NCBI RefSeq assembly: GCF_036417845.1
Contig: NC_089980.1
Coordinates: forward strand, 66,958,501-67,022,500
DNA from: Apteryx mantelli
Taxonomy: Eukaryota > Chordata > Aves > Apterygiformes > Apterygidae
Length of the DNA stretch: 64,000 nucleotides
Direction of reading: 5' to 3'
This document shows positions 1 to 12,300 of this stretch, one piece after another; within the stretch, counting starts at the first letter, position 1; the number at the start of each line of letters is the position of its first letter. The position numbers and the translations under genes were made by a program. The notes below the pieces were generated by a model. The model saw only the letters and a program-made list of their open reading frames with translations, did no database searches and was not told the DNA's origin.

Positions 1-1118
1 GTGTAGAAAGAAAGGCAAGATTCATGGAACAGGAAAGAAAATCAGGAACATCTTGTTTAGGGCATTTAGCTGATGTGAGAGAACCTGGCATTCTAACTGT
101 TTTCTCAGAGTTATTTGTAGCTCTTACATTAAACAAACATTAAATAAAAGAGAGAAATGTAGAAACAGACATGACCCCACACTGCCGTCTAAATGCTCTA
201 ACCACAGTAGGCTACTAAGCTGAGGAGGAAATTATAGTCAATTCATTCATTTCTTAATGGAGGTGCATCCTTCTTGAGCTATCCCTCTGACTGCTTTTGA
301 ACCCAAGATATATTATTCAAATGCAAACTTTTGCAATGCTGTCCTCCAGAGATGATTATAATGCTCTTGACAGAGCATCCAAACTTACAGATCTGCCTGC
401 AGACCTATCTCAGAAGTGCAAATGTGCCTTTGACCTTGACTTTTGCTTTTGGCTAAGAACTCTTAGCATTTGCTCACTTAATATAAACTTTTTGAGCAAA
501 TTCAAATAATTGGAGAAAAAAAAGAATATGAAAATCTTCAAAACAGTCATTTGCTTTATCTTTTCCATGCCCACTATGTTAGGCTGTCTGCAAAAAAAAA
601 CCCAAACCAAACCAAACCAAACATTCCCTTATTTTCCACCACTATATAATATTTCTTTATTTAACCTACTTTGGCAAACTTAAAAAAACAAAACAAAACA
701 GATTACCATCTTTTACATGTTTATTTCTCCAAAACTCTTAGCAAATACTTATTGGGTTATATATAATGTTATGGGAATGTCAGGAATAGTGTCAAGACTG
801 GGCAGAGGATAGTGAGTGGAGGAAAAAAAAAGTGCAACAGTGAAAAGACAGGATCCCTTAAATATTCAATTCTAGGCATTCTATGCTTTTGAAAGATAAA
901 GAACATTTGCTAAATTATAACATTATTGTTAATGAATCACAGTTCAACTTTAACACTTTTTTATTGAGTTTCCAGTTTGCAGTAGGAACAGATTCCAGAT
1001 TCATTATATGTCACAGCAAAAAGCAAAGAGAACATTTCAGAAGGTTTCAAAATGTTGCTAGACCTTCTTACCTTAGCTAACTGAGCAACATTTTAACAGT
1101 TAACCTTTTTATAGTTAC
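1..1118 (-). other. ZBTB2: ZBTB2 intron 2 (partial)
   Basis: AT-rich sequence downstream of the ZBTB2 exon 2 donor, running off the left edge. No exon-like or repeat structure was recognised beyond short A-rich runs such as the one near 590-620. Confidence 0.8.
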
Positions 1119-1301
1119 CTGGTTTGATGAACAAACAACATCTTAAAGTAGTTGGAGAAAGAAGCAAGGACAGATTTGTGTGCCTTGAAGTAGACATCAC
1201 CAATAGCAACTGTGCAGTCACATAGGAAACCAAACTCTCTCTGAGCATTTAGCTGCTGCAGCAGAATAAGTCCATGGTTGGCCAAATCCATTTTTTACAC
1301 T
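1119..1301 (-). CDS. ZBTB2: ZBTB2 exon 2: first coding exon, start of BTB domain
   Basis: ZBTB2 is a nuclear BTB/POZ zinc-finger transcription factor; the N-terminal BTB domain mediates dimerisation and partner binding. On the minus strand a start codon at 1291-1289 opens 57 codons plus 2 bases. The protein begins [20 protein letters not shown] and continues with BTB features: [24 protein letters not shown], then FVHQTS. This matches the vertebrate ZBTB2 N-terminus as I recall it. Splice sites are clear: acceptor TTTTCAG just right of 1301, donor CCAG|GTAACT just left of 1119. CDS is 1119-1291; 1292-1301 is 5' UTR. The exon ends in phase 2, so the rest of the BTB domain and all zinc fingers lie in exon 3, beyond the left edge. 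Only the first tenth or so of the protein is present. Confidence 0.95.
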
Positions 1302-1962
1302 CTGAAAAGCAAATGACTTTCATGTAAAACTTAACAGTAGATGTACAGATGTAACAGTAGATCTGTCTTAACAGGCATCTTCCTCTAATATCTGTATGTA
1401 CCGCTTTAGTAACACCTCTTAATCCCAAGCTACTATATAAATGATACCTTACATGTAGGCAAGTATTTCTATTTCATGAGAGATAATGTGATTCACAAAG
1501 GCTTAAACAGCAAAGCAGAGCCAGGAATAGAGAGTTCTGAAAAGGAATGGGGAGGGACATAGATACAGCAAAATAAATAGCTAAGGGAAGGGAAGAAAGA
1601 TTAATAAGTACTAAAAACTACTAATCAATAAATAAAAAATCATTATTTTTAAAGGGAAGACCGAAGTATTTTGGCTACTAATTTAATCAATTCACTTGTC
1701 TGTTCAGTTAGTAAAAATAAAACTCCCTTATGATTTCAGTCACTTTCACCTATGTGGATGGGAGAGACAAGAAAGGGTAGGACCCAGTAAAAGACAATTT
1801 AGATACTTTTTATCTCAATTTTCAGTGTCTCTAGCTACTTCATACATAAACGTTAGATGTCCATCCAGCTGAATCCAAAGCCCAACATTAAACAGTTAAG
1901 CTTTCCTGATGGTTACAGCCCTCTCCTGGGAATACTAGGTATATATTTGAATCTTCCCGGAC

Positions 1963-1986
1963 AAAAAAAAAAAAAAAAAAAAAAAA
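1963..1986. repeat. (A)24 homopolymer
   Basis: Uninterrupted A run. No LINE- or SINE-like body or flanking duplication was recognised beside it, so it is listed only as a simple repeat. Confidence 0.9.
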
Positions 1987-2061
1987 TCATTTGAGGTATT
2001 GGAAAGCCCTTTAACTACTGGACTATCAGAAAAGGAGAGGCTAATCTTTCCACCCAACAGC

Positions 2062-2083
2062 TATTTATTTATTTATTTATTTA
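2062..2083. repeat. (TATT)n microsatellite
   Basis: Five and a half tandem copies of a 4-bp TATT unit inside ZBTB2 intron 1. Confidence 0.9.
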
Positions 2084-4615
2084 CTGAGATCAGCTACAAC
2101 AGTATTTTTTAAGGACCCTGCATGCCAGAATGCTTATGCTTGTCTATCAAATCTAGAACCCTATGGGGTGACAGGCCCTGTTCCCTTCATTCCTGGATGT
2201 CAGAGCAACTTAGGATAAAAAAAAGTGAAATTCTGCACCAAAGTAAGCCAGCCTAAATCAGGGCTACAGCAGTCGGACATCCTCAGAGCACTTCCTTGCG
2301 GCAGCTGTTAGAAGATCATTGTAGAAGAACAATGTAGGAGCTACAAACTTTTCTCAAGAGTTTGAGGGTAGGCTTGGAAGTAAGAATTCCTAACTTTTGA
2401 GAAAAAATGGCCAGGGAAACACATTAGGACAGTTGCAGATGAACGAATGGATGAATATATGGATATTAAGATCAACAGGTGGTAATAAACTTAAGAAGAA
2501 CAAATAGAGCTTTGGGCAGAAAAAGTGAAAATATGAAGTAATGTAGGTCTGTACATGTCTATAAAGCAGCATGAGAAGTCAACAAAAAACTGGACACATT
2601 ATGCCCAGAACAATGCACATGACCTATAAGCAGAAAAGAAAAAGAAGGTGAAAGCAGGATAAGGGAATCAAAAGCCGTGGATTTATGAAAAGTTTTGTTT
2701 TTTCAAAGTTTAACAGTAAGTGAAATTTTAGGTAAGGTACAAAACTGCTTGTTTCTTTTACATGGTAAGAGCGTGGCTTTTTGGGAAGGAGAGTAAAGGT
2801 GTATTTCATATAGGCTAATATGTTTAGTCATAGGAGAAACAAGTATTTCTACTTGTTGAGAATGAAAGAATGCCCCAGTATTAAAACCAATAACTGGGCT
2901 GACCAAATACATTCCTTCATATTCACAAGAAATCAGAACTCATTTGAGTCAGGGGTGTAAGGGCAAAGAAGGAAACATAATTTAACATACAGACAATTAT
3001 TTTCTTATAATTATTGCAATTAATAAGAAAAAAAATCATGTTCCAACTCTGTTCAGGTCCATCTCCTCCTCTCCCAATTAGTGTCTGGATAATTATGTTT
3101 CTACAAACAATATGCTAAAATCCTCTGCTTCCCTCCAAAGGAGAATACTTGCTCTGTCAGCAGCAACAGAAAATATGTTCATTGTTATTTAATACTACAG
3201 GATGTTCCATACAGGTATACTTCATGATCTTACGGAAAGCTTCCTAGATATTTTTATATCTTTTAGATTATTCTGTGCATGCCACACATCATTTATTCAT
3301 CAGTGTTGAGTCTGGTTTGTACTTGGACAGGAAAACTCGTCAGGCAGAACAGACCATTGAGGTGAGGGAACTTCAAGCCAGAAAGGCATTCTTTCTGGCT
3401 ATTATCACCCTAAGTCTGCGTAGCTTACAGTTCCACCCTTGTCTAAACAACAGCCTTTGTGGCAGTTGAGAAGCTGTTACCCATCATCAGAGACCTAAAT
3501 CAACCTTTTCACAAAATGATATGGTGTCTGTATGTGTGCACAACACTAAGTTTTTGCGTATGTTTAAAATATATTTAAATGCTTTGAACTGAAGTCATTA
3601 AGAATTTTAAGAAAATTATACAGAGGAGGGAAAGAGTAAGGAAACCACTTAGTCTCTCTTTTATATAGACAGTATGTTACAGGTATGCCTATGTTAAAGA
3701 ATTTTACCACTGGCCAATAAAAATTATGTGATTAACAGTGGCATGGCCATATTTTATGGTTGACTGATACAACGGCTGTGTAAAATATTTCTTGTGTTTA
3801 TGTGAACAGTCCTACTATTATATGATTGGCAGTGTAGCCTTGATGGGTTACCTTGCTTCAGCTTTATCACAGCTTTTGTAATTACATAATATGCTTAACT
3901 GCATATGAAAAATCACACTACACTGTATCCTTTCTGAAAACAGATGTTTATTGCTGAGACCATAAAGTGAAAAATGGTAAGCCCAAGTCAAATGAGATAC
4001 TAAAAAGGAATATGACATCATATCATAAAAGAAGAAAAAAAGGTTGAAGACTTATTATGAATGATTAGAAAGTGAAGTAGAGAGCAAGGACTAGCAGTAG
4101 GTTGCTCATGGGAAACTAGCAATACTGACAGGACACTGCTGCTTAGCTCTGCTAAGCCGAAGCGTAATGGTTCTTGATTGATCTTTAAACACCTTAGAAG
4201 GATCCTAGATCTCCCAGTAAAGCTTTCACGGTCTTTTCAGTTTACTGGCACACAGCACCAGCGCCACCGTGCCCACGAGGTCAGCGTCTCCAGCTTCCCG
4301 GGCCCGAGAGCACCAGGAGCGGGGGCTGCCTGCAAACCGCCGACCCGGGACGGGAAGCATGGAGATGCACCGCGCCGGAAAGCTCCCCGCGACACCTACG
4401 GTGCTGCTGGACGGCAAGGAGGGGGAAAAAAAAGAAAAAAAAAGAAAAGAAAAGAAAAAAAGGCTCCAGTCTCTCTAGTCCCGCAGCTCCGCACAGGTCA
4501 GCGCCGCAGCCTCCCCGCGGCGGCGAGGACCCACACAGCGCTCGGCCGCCGGCAGCGCAGGCCCCGGCCCCGCCCCTCAACGGCCGCTCGGCGCCGCCTC
4601 GCGCCACAATGGGGC

Positions 4616-4636
4616 CGCGCGCGCGCGCGCGCGCGC
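4616..4636. repeat. (CG)n alternating tract
   Basis: Twenty-one bases of strict C/G alternation inside the ZBTB2 CpG island. Such tracts can adopt Z-DNA. Confidence 0.95.
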
Positions 4637-5578
4637 TCTGGGGGGGAGGAGGCGCGCGGCGCCCGCTCCCCCGCTCCGCGCCGTAGCGCGCGGCGGGGGG
4701 CGGGGCCTCCCGCCCGTCCTCCGGAGTCACGCTCGGCCTCTGTGGCACAGGTGGCGGCGCCTTCCCATTGGCCGCCGGGGCGGAAGGCTGGGTGGCCGCG
4801 CGCCGCTCTCACTGGCTGCGCCCCGCCCCTCCTCCCCGCTCTCTGCCCGCCCCCCGCGCCCCCCCCCCGCGCACGCCACGCGCGCACGGACGGACGGAGA
4901 CGGCGCGAGACGCAGCGCGAGCGGAGCCGCCAGGGCGCGCGAGACGGGAACCGCCGCGACTGCTGCTGCCGCCAGGGCCGCCCAGCCTGCTGAGGAGAGA
5001 CAGACGGGGCCGCCCCCTCCCGCTCCGCGCGGCTCCCTCCTCCCCCGCCCTTCCCTGCGCCGGATGCCGCCGGAGGGGGGGGGGGGCCGCCCCGCTGCGG
5101 GCGGGCGGGAGCGCGTGCGAGCGGGCCCCAACCGGCCGAGCCCAGCTCGGCGCGCGGCGGCGGGAGACCGGCCCCCCTCCCTCCCTCCCCCGGCGCGGGC
5201 CCTGCCCCCCTGCCTCCCCTCCCCTCAGCGCGGGCCCATCCCCCCTCCCCCCCCGGGCTGTGTCCCGGATGGAGCCGCCCGGCCCGGCCCGGCGGGGGTT
5301 TGTCAGGAGGCCAGGCAGTCCCAGCGGCGCCAGGCGCGGCCGCCTCTCCCCCTCGCCCCTCTCGGCCCGCTCCGGCGCGGCAGGACCCCGCGGCCCGGCC
5401 GGGCCCGCTCCTCCCGCACACAATGAGGAGGTAGGGCCGAGCAGGCCCCGCCGCGCCCCCGCGCCCGCCCGCCGTCGCCGCCTCAGCCCGGGCCGCGGCC
5501 GGCTCGGTGCGGCGGGGCTTGGCGCACGTGCGGGCGGCGCCGGGAGCCCCCGCAAGGCGCCGCGCGGCCGCTGCTCAC

Positions 5579-5720
5579 CTGGGGGGCGCGGGCCGCCGAG
5601 GCGCCTGGTGCCGCGCGGGCCGCCGCCGTCTCCGCGCCCAGCAGCAGCAGCAACAACGGAGTCAGCGCGGCGGCGGCGGCGGCGGCTTTTCCTGTCCGGT
5701 TACGTTAGGGTCACATGACC
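5579..5720 (-). other. ZBTB2: ZBTB2 exon 1, non-coding (probable; 5' end uncertain)
   Basis: On the minus strand the island contains a near-consensus donor, CCCAG|GTGAGCAG, with the exon ending at 5579. Vertebrate ZBTB2 has a non-coding first exon spliced to the exon that carries the start codon, and this is the best donor in the right orientation. The right-hand limit (TSS) cannot be read and is given only approximately. A second possible donor, CCA|GTGAGA near 4808, and the CCAAT box at 4767 suggest an alternative first exon. Confidence 0.5.
5667..5686. repeat. (GGC)n triplet repeat
   Basis: About six GGC units, inside or next to the probable ZBTB2 exon 1. The transcript would read GCC repeats. 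Confidence 0.85.
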
Positions 5721-5791
5721 GAGAGCGGAGCACAGAGGCTGCAGCGAGGAGCCCCCGCCGGGGGGGAGGGGAGGCGGCGAGCGCTGTGGCG

Positions 5792-5810
5792 GCAGCAGCA
5801 GCAGCAGCAG
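5792..5810. repeat. (GCA)6 triplet repeat
   Basis: Six GCA units (CTG-type on the other strand) at the upstream side of the ZBTB2 promoter. Confidence 0.85.
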
Positions 5811-6330
5811 GAGCCACCCAGCCCCCTCCCTCCCCTCCCTTCCCCCTCCCGCGGCGCCGAGCGCGGGCCGCACCGACGGATCCCAGGGCTCCGCCGCTCC
5901 CTTCCCCAGGCTCCCCCCAGTCCGGCGCCAGCCCCGGCTCCCCGCGCCCCCCCGGGGCCGCGGGAGCAGGGCCTCTCCGCTGGGGCGCTGCCCCTTTAAA
6001 ACTCGCCGGGGCGGGGGGGGGGGGAGGCCGGCGCGAGCCCCCCCCCCCCCCCTCCCGCGCCGCCGCCGCGCGCCGCATCCCGCCGGCGCCTGTCAGCGCC
6101 GCGCTCGCGCCAACGGGCCGCGCTCGCGCCCGCGTTCCGAGAGTAACGGGCCGCGCGGCGGCGGCAGCGGCCCTTTGCCTCGGCTCTCCGGCGGGGCGGG
6201 CCGCGCCGTGCCGCGGCGGCGCACCGTGCCCGCTGTAGGCCTCGGCGGCGTGCCGGGACGGGGAGCAGGTGCTCTGTGCTGGCGTTAACGCGCGCTTTCG
6301 GCTGCACCGCCGCCCCTGAGCGGGCACGGG

Positions 6331-9300
6331 CTCGTTTCTGTTGATTCTGCGGCGGGTTTTTGTGGTAAAACAGGACTAGAAGTAGTCAGGGGGTCGGTGT
6401 CCCCCCCCCCCCCCGGTTCCCCGTGGCTGGTGGCTGTCTCCTAGAGCAGCATTTCTGGAAACGGGGGAGAAGAGGTGTGAAAGGTCAGCAACGGGAAAGG
6501 AGGCACTGGCAGTGCCAGCGCTGGATGAGCTCCCGTGGACGGAGGGGTGCCCTCAAGCTGCTTTCCAGAGAAGTGGCAGCCACAGGTGCATCCCTCTGCT
6601 CTGCTGTGGAGCCACCTGAGGCCTCTAGGATGATGTGGGAGATGGGGATAAATCAGTAGTTTTTCGTACAGAATGGGAGGGGATGGGAATATGGTGACCT
6701 GTGTCCCTCAGGGCACACAGAAACAAAGTTTGGAAACTGCTGTCTTCATCCAGGTTTCACTGGCTTTTCTCCAGATTTCACTTGTAATAAGCTGTTCTTT
6801 CAGTAGTCTGACAAGGTGGAAGCTGTGGAGTATTATCATTTTAATGTTGGGTTTTGAAAGGTTAATCTATGTGAAATTGTCCTAGATATATTATCATTGA
6901 ACTGTCAGATTTGAGGTATGAGTTAGCTGTGAAAGTGGTTGATTTAGTGTACAAAATTGGAAAGTTTGTTTTTGTTTTTTGTCTGTTTAGGTATACAAGT
7001 TATTTAAACTAGATACTTTTAATATGGCTTTTTTTTGGGGGGGGGTATAGCAGTTTTTCATAACAATTAATTCTGCAACTTTGCACACTAGCAGAGTCAG
7101 TTGTGGTGGAGGGAGAAGGGAAGACTGCCATAGTTAGGCCTTATTTTGTTGAAAACTAATATGTGCTATAGAATTCATGTGTTTTTATAAAACCGCACAG
7201 ACAAATGTGACAATAGATACTGCAAAACGTGAAGTAATTGTTGGTCCTTCATGATTTACAAAAGTTATTACCTCTAAGTCATTAATGTGGAGTAGGGAGG
7301 TTTTCTTTGGCAAGAGTCAGGGAAGTCCCTTCAGAAAGAGAGGGCTGAGCCCTGCTCTGGGGTTGAGCATATTTTTTTCTGAATCAAAGAATCAGTCCAA
7401 TCACAGTCCATATCTGCATCTTATTTGTTGTAAGTTGACATGTAGTAACTGAAGCAGTCTCATGGACTAAACTGGTCAAAATATTTTTTCTTAAGAAAAC
7501 TTAAACTGAATAAAACCTCAAAAATGTTAAAGCATAGACTTCTGCGAGTGTAAATTTCACAAAGAAACTTTATTGTTGTTGAAAAACTTGATGGAAGATA
7601 TTTGGCCAGCAATAGTTATAGAGAGTTTCCTTCCCCCTCCCCCAGGGGCCTGGTCCTGCTATCATTAAGTATGCTTTCCATTGCTCATTAGAAACAGCAT
7701 ATAACACAGTTTATCCAGATTATTATTGCTTCTTCTTTTTTTAAACTGTTTAACAATTTAGTTGTTGAATAAAGCCAGTTCATTCAAGGCACTCATCTAT
7801 CCAAGTTTGTAGGGGGATAGTGACAACATCCCAACTATAGCTGATGTATTTCCAGTCATCAAATAAGCTGTGTTATGCGGAAAGGAAAAAAACAAAACAA
7901 AACACCCCTTTCAGTTAGTGTCCTGATAGCAAATGTGCTGAGGGTGGGGAGCAAGAGTCTTGTATCTTGTCTGGTTTGTAGATCTATGGATGGTTGCAGT
8001 CATCTGAGACTATTGTTATTTTTACAGGCTCTAAATTGATGTAGGACTAGAACTGCCTTATGTGTCTGACTCTGTAGTCTCCCACTGAAGTTAATGGAGA
8101 TCTTGATAGAGACACCTTGAGTATGTTTGCATCATATAGCTTATGAATATTAATTTATTTATCCAGGTTAAACAGCACATCAAACCTAATCAGATAAGTA
8201 CTAACTCCCCTCAAATTGATAGTCTGTTCGCTGTTGCTGTTGCAGTATTTTCAAAAAAGAAGTTGAACAGAACTGTGTTTTCAAAACCTGCCACAAATAT
8301 CTGTTATGAGCTGAACTACGACAGAAGTATTTTTAACAGCTTTCAGAGTTCTGTTATGAGAGTACATGATAAAAGTTTAAAGAATGTATTTAACTAGTAG
8401 ACTGAAAGACTTTTAATTTACTTGGCAATTTTTTCCCCCTATATTTCACTTATATTTCAGCTCTGCAAACTAAATAAAAGGCAAATAGAGTAGGTGGACA
8501 TTTGAACTTAGGACACTTAGTAGTGGACAATTTGTCTTGTTCTCATGGGAGATGGTGAAAGTGATACAATTTTTAATTAAATTGTGCTGTGAAAAAGAGT
8601 TTATTTCTGGCAGGTATCTATCTATTTGATAGTTGTGGTTTGTGGCTCTCTTTCTTTTCTGCTTTGCACATGAATATTTCTGTGTGGTCATTCATGTTAG
8701 ATTCTCTTCCGCACTATCTCTGAAGTTGGAGAAAAATTAACTTAGTTATTAATTTTTATCAGTAGCTTATAATTTAGCTTCAAAGCCCTGCAGTATTTTA
8801 ATATAGGAATAATGTGATTCCTAATTTAAAAGTATACTGCCTGATTCAAAGCCCATTGCAATCAGTGAAAAGATTTCTGTGTTGAGATTAATACTGCCTA
8901 ACTTCACATCTTCAGTGCAGACTTGCACCTCATCTAAACTCCCTTCATGTCACAGGGAAGGATAAACACTTGGGCTGGAGTTCATCTGTTGCATTTTTGA
9001 CATCTGACTTAGTCTGTAAATCTAAAATTTTACTTCTGTCTGATCTGACTTTTAAGATTTTTTTTTTTTTTAAGATAGTTACAATCAGGGCAGTTGAAAT
9101 TGAAATTATCTTCATCTCATTATGTGGTGTTATTGTGCTTTTAGCTTTTATGTGCTGACTTTTCTCCCCAGGTTTTTGAGGTACTTGTGTATACCTTCCT
9201 TCCTAATTTTATGACTTTTTAAGAGGAATGGTCAGACTGATTCAAATATTGCTACATACATGAGAGCATTCTTTAGGTGTGTTGCTGTTGATGATAGGAT

Positions 9301-12300
9301 CAATCCCTGTCTTTTCAGTTTTTCTTTGGTCTATGTATATTCAGATTAAAGGCAGAATTTTGTCTGGTAAGATCATATTTTGCATTGTAAATGAGCATAC
9401 CGCTGATGATTTAAATATTAATGGGATGATGAAAATGTTTGTTAATCTGAGTAAAAAATCAGTTGAGCAATGGGAGGAACATGAGCTAGACAGACCCAAG
9501 TCCTATGAGTGCATCTTTTTGGTGGAGTTCAGTTAAAATCTGGAATGGAATACTAGATTTTTTCCTTTTTATTGTTGTAATCAAAACCTTAATGGCCTTA
9601 TTGGCATTAATCAGATTCAGATCATTAAGGTTTTCAGTGAGTCTTCAAATTTCTCAATAATTTTGAAAAATAAGAGAGTAGAGTCCCTATTCTGAGGAGC
9701 TACTTGCTTGCTGCTTTCTACAGTACTATTTATCCACTCATACAGGACAATTTCTGGAATTGCCAAAGCTGTAGGTAGCTAGAATTAGACAGATTAGTGT
9801 ATGTCCTAGGCAATGAGTGGGAACTTCTATGAAGGTGTTAGGTGCTCTTTCCACATTGGTATTACTGTACTAAAATGTTAGTTTACATCAGTACTATAAA
9901 TCCATTTTATTAGTACAGCTGCTGTTTCTAACACTTCGCTTCTGATTTATGCTGGTGAGAAGGCTTGGTGGGAAGCATGACAGCTGCAGTAGCTCCTTGC
10001 TGTATGAACACATACTGTCCTTCTGACAGTCTCCAATCTTTTCATTCAGGGATATCCTCCCTGTTAAATTTTTTCACACTCTTAGTCCGAATCTCCCTTG
10101 TCTTTCACATACCAGTGGAAATATAAAGCAAGTAAAAGTGCTCCCCAGGAAAAACTCTAGCATAAGGGTAGAGCACAAATGGAACAGCTCTCTGCTTTTT
10201 CTCTGGACTTCACCTCCTTGTCATAGGGAGGTTGTTGGGATACAATCGCAACAGATGAGTGCTCAACCCCCAGGTCTATCTGAGCTTTCAGTTTTTTGTT
10301 GTGAACGGGTCTGCCTGTACTAGACATACAGAACTACAGTGTATAAACCACTTTTCATGTACTCTGTTTAAGGTGAAAAAATGAAGAAATAGATCTTTGG
10401 CCATGCTGTATGCTGTGCTGTTTTTCTGGTATCAGTATGTTAGTTAGGAATGTGGAAACATTTTTGTTTTTACACCTAATGAGCAAAGCTGTATCAACAG
10501 TTACTGTGTAGCTACAAGTTATACCAGCAAAAAAAAAACCCAAAAACCCCCCAAAAAAACAAAACAAAAACCCCCCCTCCCTTTGATAGTACAATGTATG
10601 TTATCTAAGGAAATGGTTCAACTGTTTGTGTAAAATTTTCCTGTTAGGAGTTTCATCTCCATTAGGGGAGAGAGGGGTTGTTAGAGTAACTGAACTGACA
10701 AAGTTTCTGCAGTGTTGATTAGCCCTCTAGTTTGCCTTCTTCCCAGATTAGGCTGTTACATGGGCCCTGCCTGCTGTTTACTGGAAAAGTTCAAACGTGA
10801 CCATGCATTCTTGGCTAGAGTGACTTTTTTTTAGTCTAGCATGGCTATAAAGTTACAGTAATGTAAGTATTTGCATATTTTGTTTTTCTTAGGAAAAAAA
10901 GGATTAAAACTGCAACTTTACTGCATGGATTTTTTCAGCATATGCAACTGAGGTATTCTGTACAGAGAGATGCATCTAAGCTAGTAGCATTGATACTATG
11001 TTTACATTATTATATAATATCCTCCAAACTGAGACATGAAGTTCATGGGATACCTAGCACTCAACAGTTTTTAATAAATACAGGGTTGGTCAGCACTGAC
11101 TTAAGCTTAGTTAGGAGAGAGTTAAAAAGTATTTGGGGGCACAATATTTGGCAGTTACTGTAATTTGGTAATCATATTTTACCAGTTTGGAAAATGTATT
11201 TCTTGAATGGCTGCAGCTTAAAGACTGACATACCGCTCAGTCATTTGCCTGTTTATAATAGAAATGCTGATACTAGCCATAACTGTGATGCCTTCAACAA
11301 AAAATGCTTCTCCTTAAGTTTGTTTAATACTAGGTTAAAAGAATCAGAAATGATGGTGGTTGTCATGCTATGTATGTGGGGAGAGGGGATTGTTTGTTCT
11401 GTTTCCCAAGTGTGACTAGGTCTAGTAAACTCTCTTATATTAAAAAAAAACAAAAAAACCCACCAAAACACCCAAACAAACAAACCAAAACCACAAGAAG
11501 CTGTCAAACACTTTGGAGGGCCCCAAACTGTTATAATGTTTTAATTTTCTAAGATTCAGCCACTTGGGTTTCATATGTAGTACAGAATAAATGTGTGATG
11601 TCAAGAAATGTCATAGGCAGTCACTGGGAGATCAGCAGAACTGGCTACCTCATACCATGTGTAGCTATGACAAAATCATTTTCTAAGGAAGCTAACATAG
11701 GTCTTTGCATTCTTGCTGATTGTAAAGAATTACAATCTCTTAAAAATTCTTTTCTAAGCTGGGACTATATATATTTCACAGCACTTTCTTCTCCCTTTGG
11801 TAGTTAAGATAAGCTTTTTCCAAGGAGACAACTGGGGGCGTGGTTTTGTTTTGTTTTCTTAAATTCTGTGCATATCATTATTGTATGTGAGCACATCAAA
11901 CTCTGTTTCTTTTTGATTGTTGTCAAGCTACTATCATAAACTAGTCTGTAGAGAGTGATAATGAGATTCTTGGCAGATGCTGAATATCAGCCACTGAAGG
12001 AAGGCAGCACATCACAGAATAGTAGTTTCCAACCTGTAGGTTTTCCTTGAATGTTCCTTGGGTCTAGGAAAAGTGCCTGAGAAAAGTAAGCTGACAAATT
12101 CAGTACAGTAATCCCTTTTGCAATTTCTAAATTGGTCTATACTACCATTTGAGAATTTGCAGGGTACGTAAATTCGAAAAGGTTCACCACAACTGTTAGT
12201 ACTATCAAGGCCCTCTATCTGTGTATTTTCCTAATGTCTGATACTTCCCTTTACAAGGTAACTTTGTTAGCTATGAGTGAATAAAATCATGTAGGTTGAT

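Larger units (their letters stand above)
1302..5578 (-). other. ZBTB2: ZBTB2 intron 1
   Basis: Sequence between coding exon 2 and the probable non-coding exon 1. It is AT-rich until about 4.2 kb and then enters the CpG island. It contains a 24-base A run and a TATT repeat, listed separately. No further exon was recognised. Confidence 0.6.
4250..6330. promoter_or_regulatory. ZBTB2: CpG island, ZBTB2 promoter
   Basis: About 2 kb of extreme GC richness and dense CpG amid AT-rich DNA. It lies upstream of ZBTB2 exon 2 on the minus strand, so it is taken as that gene's promoter. Visible elements are a CCAAT box in minus orientation (ATTGG at 4767-4771), many GC boxes, an E-box-like GTCACATGAC at 5711-5720, a 21-bp alternating CG run at 4616-4636, triplet repeats at 5667-5686 and 5792-5810, and an A/G-rich tract near 4424-4463. 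Several TSSs are likely. The long open frames here on both strands reflect GC content (few stops), not coding. Confidence 0.8.

Noticed and set aside
1963-1986. Poly(A) run as the tail of a retroposon
   Set aside because: No element body or target-site duplication could be recognised.
4178-6327. Many long open frames on both strands (up to 316 codons)
   Set aside because: They sit in a CpG island where stop codons are rare, are Arg/Pro/Gly/Ala-rich low complexity, overlap on both strands and resemble no protein family. ZBTB2 coding begins at 1291.
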